Part shown: one piece after another, positions 33,176 through 41,406 of the stretch
Layout of the letters: every line of letters starts with the position of its first letter
Position numbering within the stretch: position 1 is the stretch's first letter
Assembly: GCF_030285625.1 (NCBI RefSeq)
Contig: NZ_CP127294.1
Span: 6,294,001 to 6,358,000, forward strand
DNA: 64,000 nt
Reading direction: 5' to 3'
DNA from: Amycolatopsis sp. 2-15
GTDB taxonomy: Bacteria > Actinomycetota > Actinomycetes > Mycobacteriales > Pseudonocardiaceae
Position numbers and translations under genes: made by a program
The notes under the pieces: model-generated
What the model was told of the DNA's origin: nothing
Seen by the model: only the letters and a program-made list of their open reading frames with translations
Database searches by the model: none

Positions 33176-34108
33176 ATGGAGTACCGGCACGTGCTGGCCT
33201 TCCTGGCGATCGCGGACGAGTTGCACTTCGGCCGCGCCGCCCTGAGGCTGCACCTCACGCAGCCATCACTGAGCCAGCAGCTGCAACGTCTCGAGTGCAC
33301 CCTCGGCGTGGAACTGGTCGCGCGGACGACCCACGAGGTCCACCTGACTCGGGCGGGGCAGGCGTTCGAGGTCGAGGCGCGTGAGCTCGTGCGCCTGGTC
33401 GAGCAGGCCGGGCGACCCGCCCGCAAGGCGGCCGCCGGTCGCTCCGGCACGATCCGCGTCGGCTACAACTTCCCCGCGGCGCAGCACGTGCTGCCGTCGG
33501 TCATGGAGAAGATGCAGGCCGACCGCCCCGACGTGGCCGTCGTACTGGAGGAGAAGCGGACCGGGCCGCAGCTCCAGGCGCTCGAGCGCGGCGCGCTCGA
33601 CGTGGCGCTGGTCTACGGCCGCCCGGCCACGGCGAAGTTCCGCTACCGGCGTTTGATGCGGCTTTCGCTTGTCGCCGTCGTGCGGCAGCGGCACAAGTGG
33701 GCCGGGCGCCCCGGAGTGCCCTTCGCCGAGCTGGCCGGTCAGCCGTGCGTGCTGTTCGAACGGGAGCTGTGCCCGGCCATGTACGACGCGATCGTCCGGG
33801 CCGCCGACGAGGCAGGCATCGGGCTCGACGTCGTGCACGAGATCGATCACCCGGCTACGACCGAAATCCTGGTGACGGCGCGATCCCTCGTGGGTTTCGC
33901 GTCCATCTCGCGGGCGATGCTCGCCGGTGCCGTCGCGGGTGGCGCGCGGACGGTCGCGGTTCCGCTCTACGATCCGGTGCCCGCCGTCGACCTTTACGCG
34001 GTGTGGCGTGACGATCAGGACGATCGGCTGCGGGATTCGTTTCTGGAATGTCTCGACGCCGCCGGCCCGTTCTCCAGTCCGCCGGCACACAAGTCGATCA
34101 GATCATGA
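33176..34108 (+). CDS. LysR-family transcriptional regulator (copy 2)
   Basis: A 310-residue LysR protein starting at ATG 33176 behind CGGAGG. It shares with copy 1 HFGRAA, QPSLSQQLQRLE, VGYNFPA, LEEKRTG, DVALVYG, WAGRPGVPFAEL, CPAMYDAI and LYDPVP-DLYAVWR at matching positions, so the two come from a tandem duplication. Differences concentrate in the effector-domain lobes, which suggests divergence of ligand rather than of DNA target. It is convergent with the ABC-transporter operon. Confidence 0.93.
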   Translation: MEYRHVLAFLAIADELHFGRAALRLHLTQPSLSQQLQRLECTLGVELVARTTHEVHLTRAGQAFEVEARELVRLVEQAGRPARKAAAGRSGTIRVGYNFPAAQHVLPSVMEKMQADRPDVAVVLEEKRTGPQLQALERGALDVALVYGRPATAKFRYRRLMRLSLVAVVRQRHKWAGRPGVPFAELAGQPCVLFERELCPAMYDAIVRAADEAGIGLDVVHEIDHPATTEILVTARSLVGFASISRAMLAGAVAGGARTVAVPLYDPVPAVDLYAVWRDDQDDRLRDSFLECLDAAGPFSSPPAHKSIRS

Positions 34109-34166
34109 CGACCGGGCCGACGACACCGCTGCCGCCGGTGCGCTCGTCCAGCGAGTTCGCCGCGTG

Positions 34167-35006
34167 TCACTTCAGCCCGGACCGCACGAACGCGTTCACG
34201 ATGTGACGGCGCAACACCAGATACAGCGCGAAGATCGGCAGGCAGGCCAGGCCGGCCACCGCCATCAGCGGTCCCCAGTACGTGCCCTGGCCGCCCTCGC
34301 TGATCATGAAGCTGCGCAGCCCGAGCTGCAGCACGTCGTTGCTGCGCTGCAGCACCATCGCGGGCCAGAAGTACTCATTCCAGGCCGTGACGAACAGCAG
34401 GATCGCCAGGGCGGCCAGCGGGGCGCGCAGGTTGGGCACCACGACCGTCCACAAGGTACGCCAGGAGGAGCGACCGTCCATCTTGGCCGCTTCCAGGAGC
34501 TCCTTGGGGAAGCCGTCGAGGTGCTGGCGCAGCAGGATCACACCCAGGGCCGAGCAAAGGTTCGGTACGACCACGCCGCCGAGGGTGTTGAGCAGGCCCA
34601 GCTGCAGCAGCAGCACATAGTTGGGCAGCATCGTCACCTGGAACGGCACGAGCCAGGTGCCCACGAACAGCAGGTAGCACAGCCGCTTGAGCGGGAAGTT
34701 CCACCCGGCGAACGCATATGCCGCCAGCAGCCCGGTGAGCAGCTGGCCCAGCGCCGTCAGCAGTGCCACCAGCGTCGTGTTGATCAGCAGCTGCGGGATG
34801 TCGACCAGCTGGATCGCCTCGGCGTAGTTGCCGAGCGACAGCGGCCACGGGATCGGCGAGAGCGACAGCACCTGGTCGGGCCGGCGCAGTGAGGTAGCGT
34901 AGAGCCAGTAGATCGGGAACACGCACAGCACGCCCAGCGCGCCGAGCGCCAGGTGCCCGGGCAGGGCCCGCAGACGCGAGCTCGCACCCGGAACGAAATC
35001 CACCAT
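34167..35006 (-). CDS. ABC transporter permease, UgpE/MalG type
   Basis: A 279-residue inner-membrane permease with six hydrophobic segments. The cytoplasmic EAA loop is EAAKMDGRSSWRTLWTVVVPNLRAPLAAL (about 190-218), which docks on the ATPase. FPIYWLYATSL near the N-terminus and the C-terminal YLVLRRHIVNAFVRSGLK are typical of carbohydrate-uptake permeases of the CUT1 class, which includes the glycerol-3-phosphate system. It is the last gene of a five-gene operon, 10 nt after the other permease. Confidence 0.92.
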   Translation of the reverse strand: MVDFVPGASSRLRALPGHLALGALGVLCVFPIYWLYATSLRRPDQVLSLSPIPWPLSLGNYAEAIQLVDIPQLLINTTLVALLTALGQLLTGLLAAYAFAGWNFPLKRLCYLLFVGTWLVPFQVTMLPNYVLLLQLGLLNTLGGVVVPNLCSALGVILLRQHLDGFPKELLEAAKMDGRSSWRTLWTVVVPNLRAPLAALAILLFVTAWNEYFWPAMVLQRSNDVLQLGLRSFMISEGGQGTYWGPLMAVAGLACLPIFALYLVLRRHIVNAFVRSGLK

Positions 35007-35016
35007 GGACGCCTCC

Positions 35017-35955
35017 TCAGTCGTCGTGGACGGACAGTTTCTCGCTGAGCAGCACCAGCCCCGCGGCGACGATGCCGAACACCACGAACAGCACCATTCC
35101 CGCCGCCGTGCCGAGCCCGGCGTCGAAGGTGTGGAAGCTGTAGTCCCACAACAGGTAGTAGACGTTCGTGGTGGCGCCCGACGGGCCGCCCTGCGTGATC
35201 GTGTCGATCAGCGGGAAGGTCCACTGCGCCGACAGCAGCGCCGTCATCAGCGCCAGGAACACGAGCGTCGGCGACAGCAGCGGCAGCGTGATCCAGCGGG
35301 TGATCTGGCCGCGGGAGGCGCCGTCGATCATGGCCGCCTCGGTGTAGTCGCTGTTGATGTTCGACAGCCCCGCCGACACCACGAGCACCGCGAACCCGAT
35401 CAGGTGCCACCCGGTCACGAGGATGATCGCGGGCTGCGCCCACGTGATGTCGTGCAGCCAGTTCACGTGCGTGCCCAGCACGCGGTTCACCGCGCCGCCC
35501 GACGGTTCGAGCAGCCACTCCCACACGGTCGCGCTCGCGACCGGCGCGACCAGCAGCGGAGCGAACACGAGCGCCTGGTACACCGCCCGCGCCCGGCCCC
35601 GCACGCGCTGCCCGAGCAGACCGACGAGCACGGGGACCAGGAGCGTGAACGGGATCAGGCCCCCGATCACCTCCAGGGTCCGCAGCGCCGACTGGCCGAC
35701 GGCGGGCAGCTGGAACAGCCGAACGTAGTTGTCCAACCCCACCGGAGTCGCCGGCTGCGTGGGCAGCAGGTTCCAGGAGAAGAACGACAGCTGCGCTGTC
35801 TGCACGAGCGGCCGGTAGGTCCAGATCACCAGCAGGGCCAGCGCCGGCAGGAGGTAGAGGTACGGCGGCGCCCCGCGCAGCAGCCGCCGCGCAAGGGCCG
35901 GCCGGGCCACGCGCGACGGGACCACCACCACGGGCGCCGGGATTTCGACGAACAT
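35017..35955 (-). CDS. ABC transporter permease, UgpA/MalF type
   Basis: A 312-residue permease. YLYLLPALALLVIWTYRPLVQTAQLSFFSWNLL is the usual first helix of CUT1 permeases and EAAMIDGASRGQITRWITLPLLSPTLVFL is the EAA loop. Six hydrophobic segments are visible. It pairs with the UgpE-like protein to form the membrane channel. It starts 3 nt after the metallophosphoesterase stop. Confidence 0.92.
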   Translation of the reverse strand: MFVEIPAPVVVVPSRVARPALARRLLRGAPPYLYLLPALALLVIWTYRPLVQTAQLSFFSWNLLPTQPATPVGLDNYVRLFQLPAVGQSALRTLEVIGGLIPFTLLVPVLVGLLGQRVRGRARAVYQALVFAPLLVAPVASATVWEWLLEPSGGAVNRVLGTHVNWLHDITWAQPAIILVTGWHLIGFAVLVVSAGLSNINSDYTEAAMIDGASRGQITRWITLPLLSPTLVFLALMTALLSAQWTFPLIDTITQGGPSGATTNVYYLLWDYSFHTFDAGLGTAAGMVLFVVFGIVAAGLVLLSEKLSVHDD

Positions 35956-35958
35956 CGC

Positions 35959-36819
35959 TCACTCGTCCTTGAAGAACTTGTCCAGGGCGTAGCGCACGCG
36001 TTCCTCCTTGTCCTCGTCGTACACCACCGGCGCGTCGCCGAGCTCGACCGCCGTGGCGACGAACGTCCCGTCGATCAGGTCGATGCGGCTGATCCCCGCG
36101 CCCACGCGCCCGCGCATCCGCCCCGGCGGCGGGAGCGGGTCCGACCGATACGCCAGCGCGGGCCCGACCCACACCGGGATCCCGGCCAGCGACCCGCAGC
36201 CGGTGTGGTGGGCGTGGCCGGTGACGATCATCCGCACGTCCGTGCCGGCCAGCGCCGCCGCCAGCTCGTCCGCGTTGTGCAGCCGGAGCAGGTGCGCCGA
36301 CGGCACGGGCGAGGGGAGCGGCGGGTGGTGCACGACCAGGAGCGTGCCGCGCGGGGCCGGGCTCGCCAGCTCGTCGCGCAGCCACTCCAGCTGGGCGGGC
36401 TCGAGCCGCCCGTCGGGCCGGGCCGGTGTGCTGCTGTCCAGCACGACGACCCGGACGCCTTCGATCCAGTGCACCGAGTCCACCGGGGCCATCGGATCCG
36501 GCGACCCGGGCAGCAGCTCCCGGCGGAACGCGGCGCGCTCGTCGTGGTTGCCCATGGCGTACACGACTTCCGCGCCGAGCTCGGCCGCTGCCGGGACCAG
36601 CGCCGAGGCGAGCCTGCGGTACGACTCGGGCTTGCCCTCGTTGGCCAGGTCGCCGGTGAGCAGCAGGCCGTGGACCCGCGCCCGGGACGACCGGATCGTC
36701 CCGAGCGCGGTGTCCAGCGTGGCGAAGGTGTCGACGGCCCCGTGCAGGAGCGCGCCGTCGGCGCAGATGTGCGGATCGCTCAGCTGGATCAGGGTCAGCT
36801 CGGGCGGCGCGGGCCTCAC
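35959..36819 (-). CDS. Metallophosphoesterase (CpdA/GpdQ-like) inside the ABC operon
   Basis: A 286-residue calcineurin-type phosphoesterase. All metal-ligand motifs are present: LSDPHIC, LLTGDLANEG, YAMGNHDERAAF, VVHHPPLPS and VTGHAHHTGCG. The family includes cyclic nucleotide phosphodiesterases and the glycerophosphodiesterase GpdQ. Because it is embedded between the binding-protein and permease genes of an Ugp-like importer, cleavage of imported glycerophosphodiesters is the best inference; it has no signal peptide and should be cytoplasmic. GTG 36817-36819 overlaps the upstream stop (GTGA). Confidence 0.88.
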   Translation of the reverse strand: MRPAPPELTLIQLSDPHICADGALLHGAVDTFATLDTALGTIRSSRARVHGLLLTGDLANEGKPESYRRLASALVPAAAELGAEVVYAMGNHDERAAFRRELLPGSPDPMAPVDSVHWIEGVRVVVLDSSTPARPDGRLEPAQLEWLRDELASPAPRGTLLVVHHPPLPSPVPSAHLLRLHNADELAAALAGTDVRMIVTGHAHHTGCGSLAGIPVWVGPALAYRSDPLPPPGRMRGRVGAGISRIDLIDGTFVATAVELGDAPVVYDEDKEERVRYALDKFFKDE

Positions 36820-38198
36820 TTGCCGCCGCCGGGCAGGAGCGCGGCGGTCTGCTTCGCCGCGGCGGTGAGCGACGACTGCGGGTCCGCGCCCTGGAACACC
36901 GACTTCTCGACGGCGTCCATCATCGTGTCCCGGATCTGCTGGAAGTTGGTGCCCGGGAAGGCGACCCACGGCTCCACGTGCTGTAGCTGCGCCACGTTGG
37001 GCTTGATCATCGGGTTCTTGTCCGCCCACGGCTTGAGGTGGGCCGGGTCGTCGAGCAGGCCGAGGCGCAGCGGCAGGTAGCCGATCTTGCTGGTGATCAC
37101 GTCGTACGCCTGCGGGCTGGTCAGGAACTTGATGAGCTCCCACGCGGCGCGCTGCTTGACCGGGTCCTTGGAGAAGACGTACAGCGCGGCACCGGAGTTG
37201 GTCGGCACGGTCGGCTTGTCCGCGAAGCTGGGCATCGGCGCGGCGCGCAGCTCCCAGCCGGCCCCCTGGGCGCCCTTGAGATAGCCGCCCTGCGCGGCGC
37301 TGCTCTCCAGCATCATGCCGAGGTCGCCACGCGGGAACGCGGCGGTGGCCTGCACCTGGCTGAGCTTCGGCATGGCACCCGAGGTGACCATGTCCTGCAT
37401 CTGCTTCACGGCCTGCACGGTCGGCGCCTGGTCGTAGGTCAGCTGCTTGCGGTCCTGCGACAGCACTCGGCCGCCGGCCGAGCGCACGAGGCTCTGGAAA
37501 CACCAGTCGCTCGCCGAGCGCACGAGACAGTCGGCGTAGGCGCCGTCCTTGCCGGTGGCCTGCTTGATCTTGGCGCCGTCCTGCTGGACCTCAGCCCACG
37601 TCTTCGGCGGCTTGTCCGGGTTCAGGCCGGCTTGCTTGAACAGCGCGGCGTTGTAATAGAGCACCGGCGTGGAGAGCACGAACGGCACACCGTAGGTCTT
37701 GCCGTCGACGTTGCCGATGGCGCGAATGGCGTTCGCGTAGGGGAACTGCCCGCCGAACTCGGAGTCGACCTCGCTCTTGCCGAACAGGTCGTCGAGCGGC
37801 TGCGCGCCGAGCTGGCCCGAGGCGAAGGCGAGGGTGTCGAAGCCGAGCTGCGCGACGTCCGGCGGGTTGCCGGCGGCGATCTCGGTCTGCACGCTGGAGG
37901 TGGAGTTGTGGGCCGGGTTCGGGTCGCTGCCGTTGGGCTTCTGCGGCGTGACCTTGATGTTCGGGAACTTCTTCTCGAACTGGCCGATGAGCTCGTTGAA
38001 CGTGTCGGTCCAGGTGCCGGCGAGGCCGAAGTTGTAGCTCTCGAACACGATCGAGACCTGCTGGCCGGGGGCCAGCTGCGGGGCCTGGGCCACAGTGGAC
38101 GGTTGCGAGGCGGTCGGCGTGCCGACGCCGCACGCCGACACGCCCAGCAGCGCGGCCAGCGCGAGCAGGCCGCCGGCGCGGGAACGGGGGACTCTCAT
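36816..38198 (-). CDS. Extracellular solute-binding lipoprotein, UgpB-like
   Basis: A 460-residue binding protein. The N-terminus MRVPRSRAGGLLALAALLG is a lipoprotein signal with lipobox VSAC, so Cys23 would be lipidated and the protein held on the outer face of the membrane. The mature part (SIVFESYNFGLAGTWTDTFNELIGQFEKKFPNIKVT, GNPPDVAQLG, AAWELIKFLTSPQAYDVITSKIGYLPLR) is a CUT1-class binding protein with glycerol-3-phosphate-type relatives. Two internal Cys (CLVRSASDWCF) may form a disulfide. The ligand is not proven. It overlaps both neighbours by 4 nt. Confidence 0.9.
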   Translation of the reverse strand: MRVPRSRAGGLLALAALLGVSACGVGTPTASQPSTVAQAPQLAPGQQVSIVFESYNFGLAGTWTDTFNELIGQFEKKFPNIKVTPQKPNGSDPNPAHNSTSSVQTEIAAGNPPDVAQLGFDTLAFASGQLGAQPLDDLFGKSEVDSEFGGQFPYANAIRAIGNVDGKTYGVPFVLSTPVLYYNAALFKQAGLNPDKPPKTWAEVQQDGAKIKQATGKDGAYADCLVRSASDWCFQSLVRSAGGRVLSQDRKQLTYDQAPTVQAVKQMQDMVTSGAMPKLSQVQATAAFPRGDLGMMLESSAAQGGYLKGAQGAGWELRAAPMPSFADKPTVPTNSGAALYVFSKDPVKQRAAWELIKFLTSPQAYDVITSKIGYLPLRLGLLDDPAHLKPWADKNPMIKPNVAQLQHVEPWVAFPGTNFQQIRDTMMDAVEKSVFQGADPQSSLTAAAKQTAALLPGGGK

Positions 38199-39325
38199 GC
38201 GGGAACTCCTTGTTCGGTTTCTTCGGAGGGGAGGGCGGCGTCGGCGTGGTCGTCCTGCCAGCGCAGGCGACGGCCGGTGGTGTGGTGGAACACGTGGACG
38301 TGGGCGGGTTCGGTGGCGAGCCCGACCTCGTCGCCGGGCTCGAGGCCGAGTGGACGGGGGCCGCGCAGGCACAGGCGCGCGGAGCCGACGGTGAGGTGGG
38401 CGATCTCCTCGCCGCCGAGGTTCTCCAGCAGCTGCACGACACCGTGCAGAGCGGGCCGAGGGCCGTGCGGGCGCAGGTGCTCGGGACGGATGCCGAGGAC
38501 GACCTCGGTGTCGGTCAGCTCGCCGCGATGGCCGAGCGGGACTTCGAGCCCGGGCGCGACCGCGACGAGCTCGCCGCCGCGCGAGACGACGGTGGCGGGG
38601 AAGAGGTTCATCGGCGGGGACCCGAGGAACCCGGCGACGAACGCGGACGCCGGCTCGTCGTAGACCTCGGCCGGGGTACCGACCTGTTCGAGCCGGCCCT
38701 GGTTGAGGATCGCGATGCGGGTGGCCATCGTCATTGCCTCCACCTGGTCGTGGGTGACGTAGACGAACGTGGTGCCCAGCCGGCGGTGCAGCTCCACGAG
38801 CTCGTAGCGGGTGGAGGCCCGCAGCTTCGCGTCCAGGTTGGACAGTGGTTCGTCGAGCAGGAACGCGCCGGGGTCGCGCACGAGCGCCCGCCCGAGGGCG
38901 ACGCGCTGGCGCTGCCCGCCCGAAAGCTCACGCGGGCGGCGCTGCAGGAGCTCGGACAGCTCCAGCGACGCGGCGACCTCGCCGACCTTGCGCTGCACGT
39001 CCTTGCGGGACTCGCGCCGGGCGCGCAGCGGGAAGCCGATGTTGCGCTCCACCGACAGGTGCGGGTAGAGCGCGTAGCTCTGGAACACCATCGCCAGGTC
39101 GCGCTCGCGTGGCGGGGTGTGGGTGATGTCGCGCCCGTCGAGCTCGAGCTGCCCGGCCGTGAGCGGGGCCAGCCCGGCGAAGGCGCGCAGCAGCGTGGAC
39201 TTGCCGCACCCGCTCGGCCCGAGCAGCACTAGGAACTCGCCGTCGGCGATGTCCAGCGTCACCCCGTCGACCGCGGTCACGGCACCGAAACGCTTGGTTG
39301 CTCCCCGAATCCGGATGTGGCCCAC
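38195..39325 (-). CDS. ABC transporter ATPase, UgpC/MsmK type
   Basis: About 376 residues. Walker A GPSGCGKST, Q-loop MVFQSYALYPHLSV, signature ELSGGQRQRVALGRAL, Walker B AFLLDEPLSNLDAKL and the switch His in YVTHDQVEAMT are present; the C-terminal 130 residues are a TOBE regulatory domain. It energises the UgpA/E-like permeases. First gene of the operon. GTG 39323-39325 has better spacing to GAAGGGA than TTG one codon earlier. Confidence 0.93.
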   Translation of the reverse strand: MGHIRIRGATKRFGAVTAVDGVTLDIADGEFLVLLGPSGCGKSTLLRAFAGLAPLTAGQLELDGRDITHTPPRERDLAMVFQSYALYPHLSVERNIGFPLRARRESRKDVQRKVGEVAASLELSELLQRRPRELSGGQRQRVALGRALVRDPGAFLLDEPLSNLDAKLRASTRYELVELHRRLGTTFVYVTHDQVEAMTMATRIAILNQGRLEQVGTPAEVYDEPASAFVAGFLGSPPMNLFPATVVSRGGELVAVAPGLEVPLGHRGELTDTEVVLGIRPEHLRPHGPRPALHGVVQLLENLGGEEIAHLTVGSARLCLRGPRPLGLEPGDEVGLATEPAHVHVFHHTTGRRLRWQDDHADAALPSEETEQGVPA

Positions 39326-39650
39326 CAAATTTCCCTTCGATCTCCTCGCTGATGCCGGCGAATTGCAGCATGCCGGAATGTCCGGAGGATGAACGGTGGG
39401 GAAGGCTGTTTGCGCTTTTGTATGGCCTCTGAACGGTGTTATTCGTTCTCGGCGGCGGTTGTCGGTCGTTTTCGGCGACGGTGTTATCAGCGTTTTTTAT
39501 CGGGCCATTGCGAAACAGAATCGGTGCCCCGATCCGGGCCGGAGCGAGTCTATTGCAATTTCCGATCAGGCGAGTCGAAATCGGCGAAGGAGGCCCTCTA
39601 GCCCGCGCGGGGTGCCCACTCTGGACGCATCACGAAGCGGAGGAGGACAC
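39326..39650. other. Intergenic region between the ABC operon and the reductase pseudogene
   Basis: About 325 bp, visibly AT-richer than its surroundings. It must hold the ABC-operon promoter on the minus strand. The 10-mer ACGGTGTTAT occurs twice in direct orientation (39433-39442 and 39478-39487), 45 bp apart, a possible regulator site. No convincing ORF was seen. Confidence 0.5.
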
Positions 39651-40558
39651 GTGCGGCAGGTACGGGTGACGGCCAGGACCACGGAGGCCGAGGACGTGGT
39701 GTCGCTCGCGCTGAGCGGCGACGGGCTGCCGGCGTGGACACCGGGCGCGCACATCGACGTCGAGGTACGCCCGGGCGTCACGCGGCAGTACTCGCTGTGC
39801 GGCGACCCGGCCTCGCGGGACCTCTGGCGCATCGCGGTGCTGCGCGAGGATCCGGGCCGGGGCCGCTCCTAGTACCTGCACGACCCGCTCGAGCCCGGTG
39901 CGTCGGTGCGGGTGAGCGACCCGCGCAACAACTTCGAGCTGGTCCCGGCGCCCGCTTACTCGTTCGTGGCCGGCGGCATCGGCATCACGCCACTGCTGCC
40001 GATGCTCTGCGCGGCCACGGCTGAGGGGACCGAGTGGACGCTGTACTACGGCGGCCGGCGGCGCTCGCGGATGGCGTCCCTGCAGGAGCTGGGCGCGTAC
40101 GGCGACCGGGTCCGCGTGCTGCCGAGAGAAAGAGCACGGCCTGCTGCCGCTGACGGCCATCGTGACCGCGGGTCACGTCGTGTACTGCTGCGGGCCGGAG
40201 CCGCTGCTCGCGGCCGTCGTGAAGCTGTGCCCGGTGGGCCGGTTGCGGATCGAGCGCTTCCACCCGCGCTCGGTCGACTTCGGACCGGCCGAGTCGTTCG
40301 AGGTCTTCGCCTCGCTGTCGGGGCAGACGGTCTCGGTGGGGGGAGACGGAGCCGATCCTGGACGCGCTCGACCTCGCCGGCGTCGGCGTGCCGTGGTCGT
40401 GCCGCGAGGGTACGTACGGCACGTGCGAGACGCCTGTGCTGGACGGCGAGGTCGAGCACCGGGATTCGGTGCTGACGGAGGAGGAACGTGCGTCGGGCAA
40501 GTCGATGATGATCTGCGTCTCCCGGTCCCGTTCGCCGCGGTTGGTCTTCGACGTGTGA
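39651..40558 (+). pseudogene. Phthalate-dioxygenase-reductase/VanB-type oxidoreductase, multiply inactivated
   Basis: Starts at GTG 39651 behind AGGAGG with a ferredoxin reductase-type FAD/FMN domain (PGAHIDVEV, RQYSLCGDP). Lesions: TAG at 39870-39872 in place of the residue before YLHDPLEPG; a shift of frame between about 40120 and 40165 before GHVVYCCGPEPLL; a second shift near 40340-40355 before EPILDALDLAGV. The C-terminal [2Fe-2S] motif reads CREGTYGTC, with Tyr (codon 40415-40417) where the second Cys ligand belongs. The stop is at 40556-40558. A partner oxygenase gene is not nearby. Four independent defects indicate real decay. Confidence 0.88.
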
Positions 40559-40680
40559 GTGGTGCTCGATAGGCAGTGCCAATCGTGCGGTAGCTCTTTC
40601 CCGCGCCGGGCTGTCCCAGTGGTCCGGACCGGTCATGCTGCGCGGAAGCCCAACGAACCCCAGTCGATCGGAATGCGACC

Positions 40681-40896
40681 ATGCACCTCACCGTCCTCGG
40701 CTGCCGGTCCGGAATGCCGGCCGACGGCCAAGCCAGTTCGGGCTACCTCGTCGAGACCGCCCGTTCGCTGGCGTTGACCCACTTCGCTTGCGGCGACGCT
40801 TCGTGGCTCTCGAACTTGCACGCCACCGCGGCTTCCGCCTTCGACGGCCCGATCCGGCTGGTGCGCGGCGGCGATCGGGTGTCCGTGGGGGAATGA
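40681..40896 (+). pseudogene. MBL-fold hydrolase remnant with internal deletion
   Basis: The 71-residue frame begins MHLTVLGCRSGMPADGQASSGYLVET, the start of an actinobacterial MBL-fold hydrolase, and jumps after about residue 27 to SLALTHFACGDASWLSNLHATAASAFDGPIRLVRGGDRV, which resembles the C-terminal end of the same family. The metal-binding HxHxDH core, about 150-180 residues, is absent. An in-frame internal deletion explains this best. It lies directly after the reductase pseudogene. Confidence 0.65.
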
Positions 40897-40994
40897 CGCC
40901 GCGCGCCGCGAGATCATCGGCGCGCGTTCTTCACTCGACCGGCGGCACCCAATCTCGGTTGAACGCAGCCCGCCGGATAGGGCACGCTCAACCG

Positions 40995-41357
40995 GTGGAG
41001 ACCGATCCTCCGAGGCCGCTCACCGGCCAGGAACGGCTGATGCTCGACCTCTTGCTCTCGTCCGACTTCGTCGGTGCGCCGGAGCTGCGTGAACAATCGA
41101 GGTCCGCCGTCGTCGTCGGGCGCTGCGGCTGTGGCTGCCCCTCGGTGGACCTGCTCACGAGTGACTCCGCGCCGATCGCCCGGGTGGCTTCGCGGCTCGT
41201 GCCGTCGGAACTCGAGGTGCTGCCCGCCGGCGAGGAGGCCCCAGGTGAAGTGATCCTCTTCGCCGACGACGGCAGGCTGAGCTACCTCGAGTACGTGTAT
41301 TTCGACCGTCCGCCTGCGGACTGGCCCGATCCGAGCCGCGTTCGGGTGCTCGGCTAG
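40995..41357 (+). CDS. Hypothetical protein with CGCGCPS motif
   Basis: From GTG 40995 the protein has 120 residues: a helical start (PPRPLTGQERLMLDLLLSSDF), then RSAVVVGRCGCGCPSVDLLTSD and an acidic end with VILFADDGRLSYLEYVYFD. The Cys-rich knot and the terminal ADDG-x-LSYLE motif recur in unnamed actinobacterial proteins. The start is not certain, since no strong RBS precedes it. Function unknown. Confidence 0.6.
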   Translation: METDPPRPLTGQERLMLDLLLSSDFVGAPELREQSRSAVVVGRCGCGCPSVDLLTSDSAPIARVASRLVPSELEVLPAGEEAPGEVILFADDGRLSYLEYVYFDRPPADWPDPSRVRVLG

Positions 41358-41406
41358 TCGACTGACACACCCGCGATGAACGGGCAAGCGGCTCACCGGC
41401 GATGAC

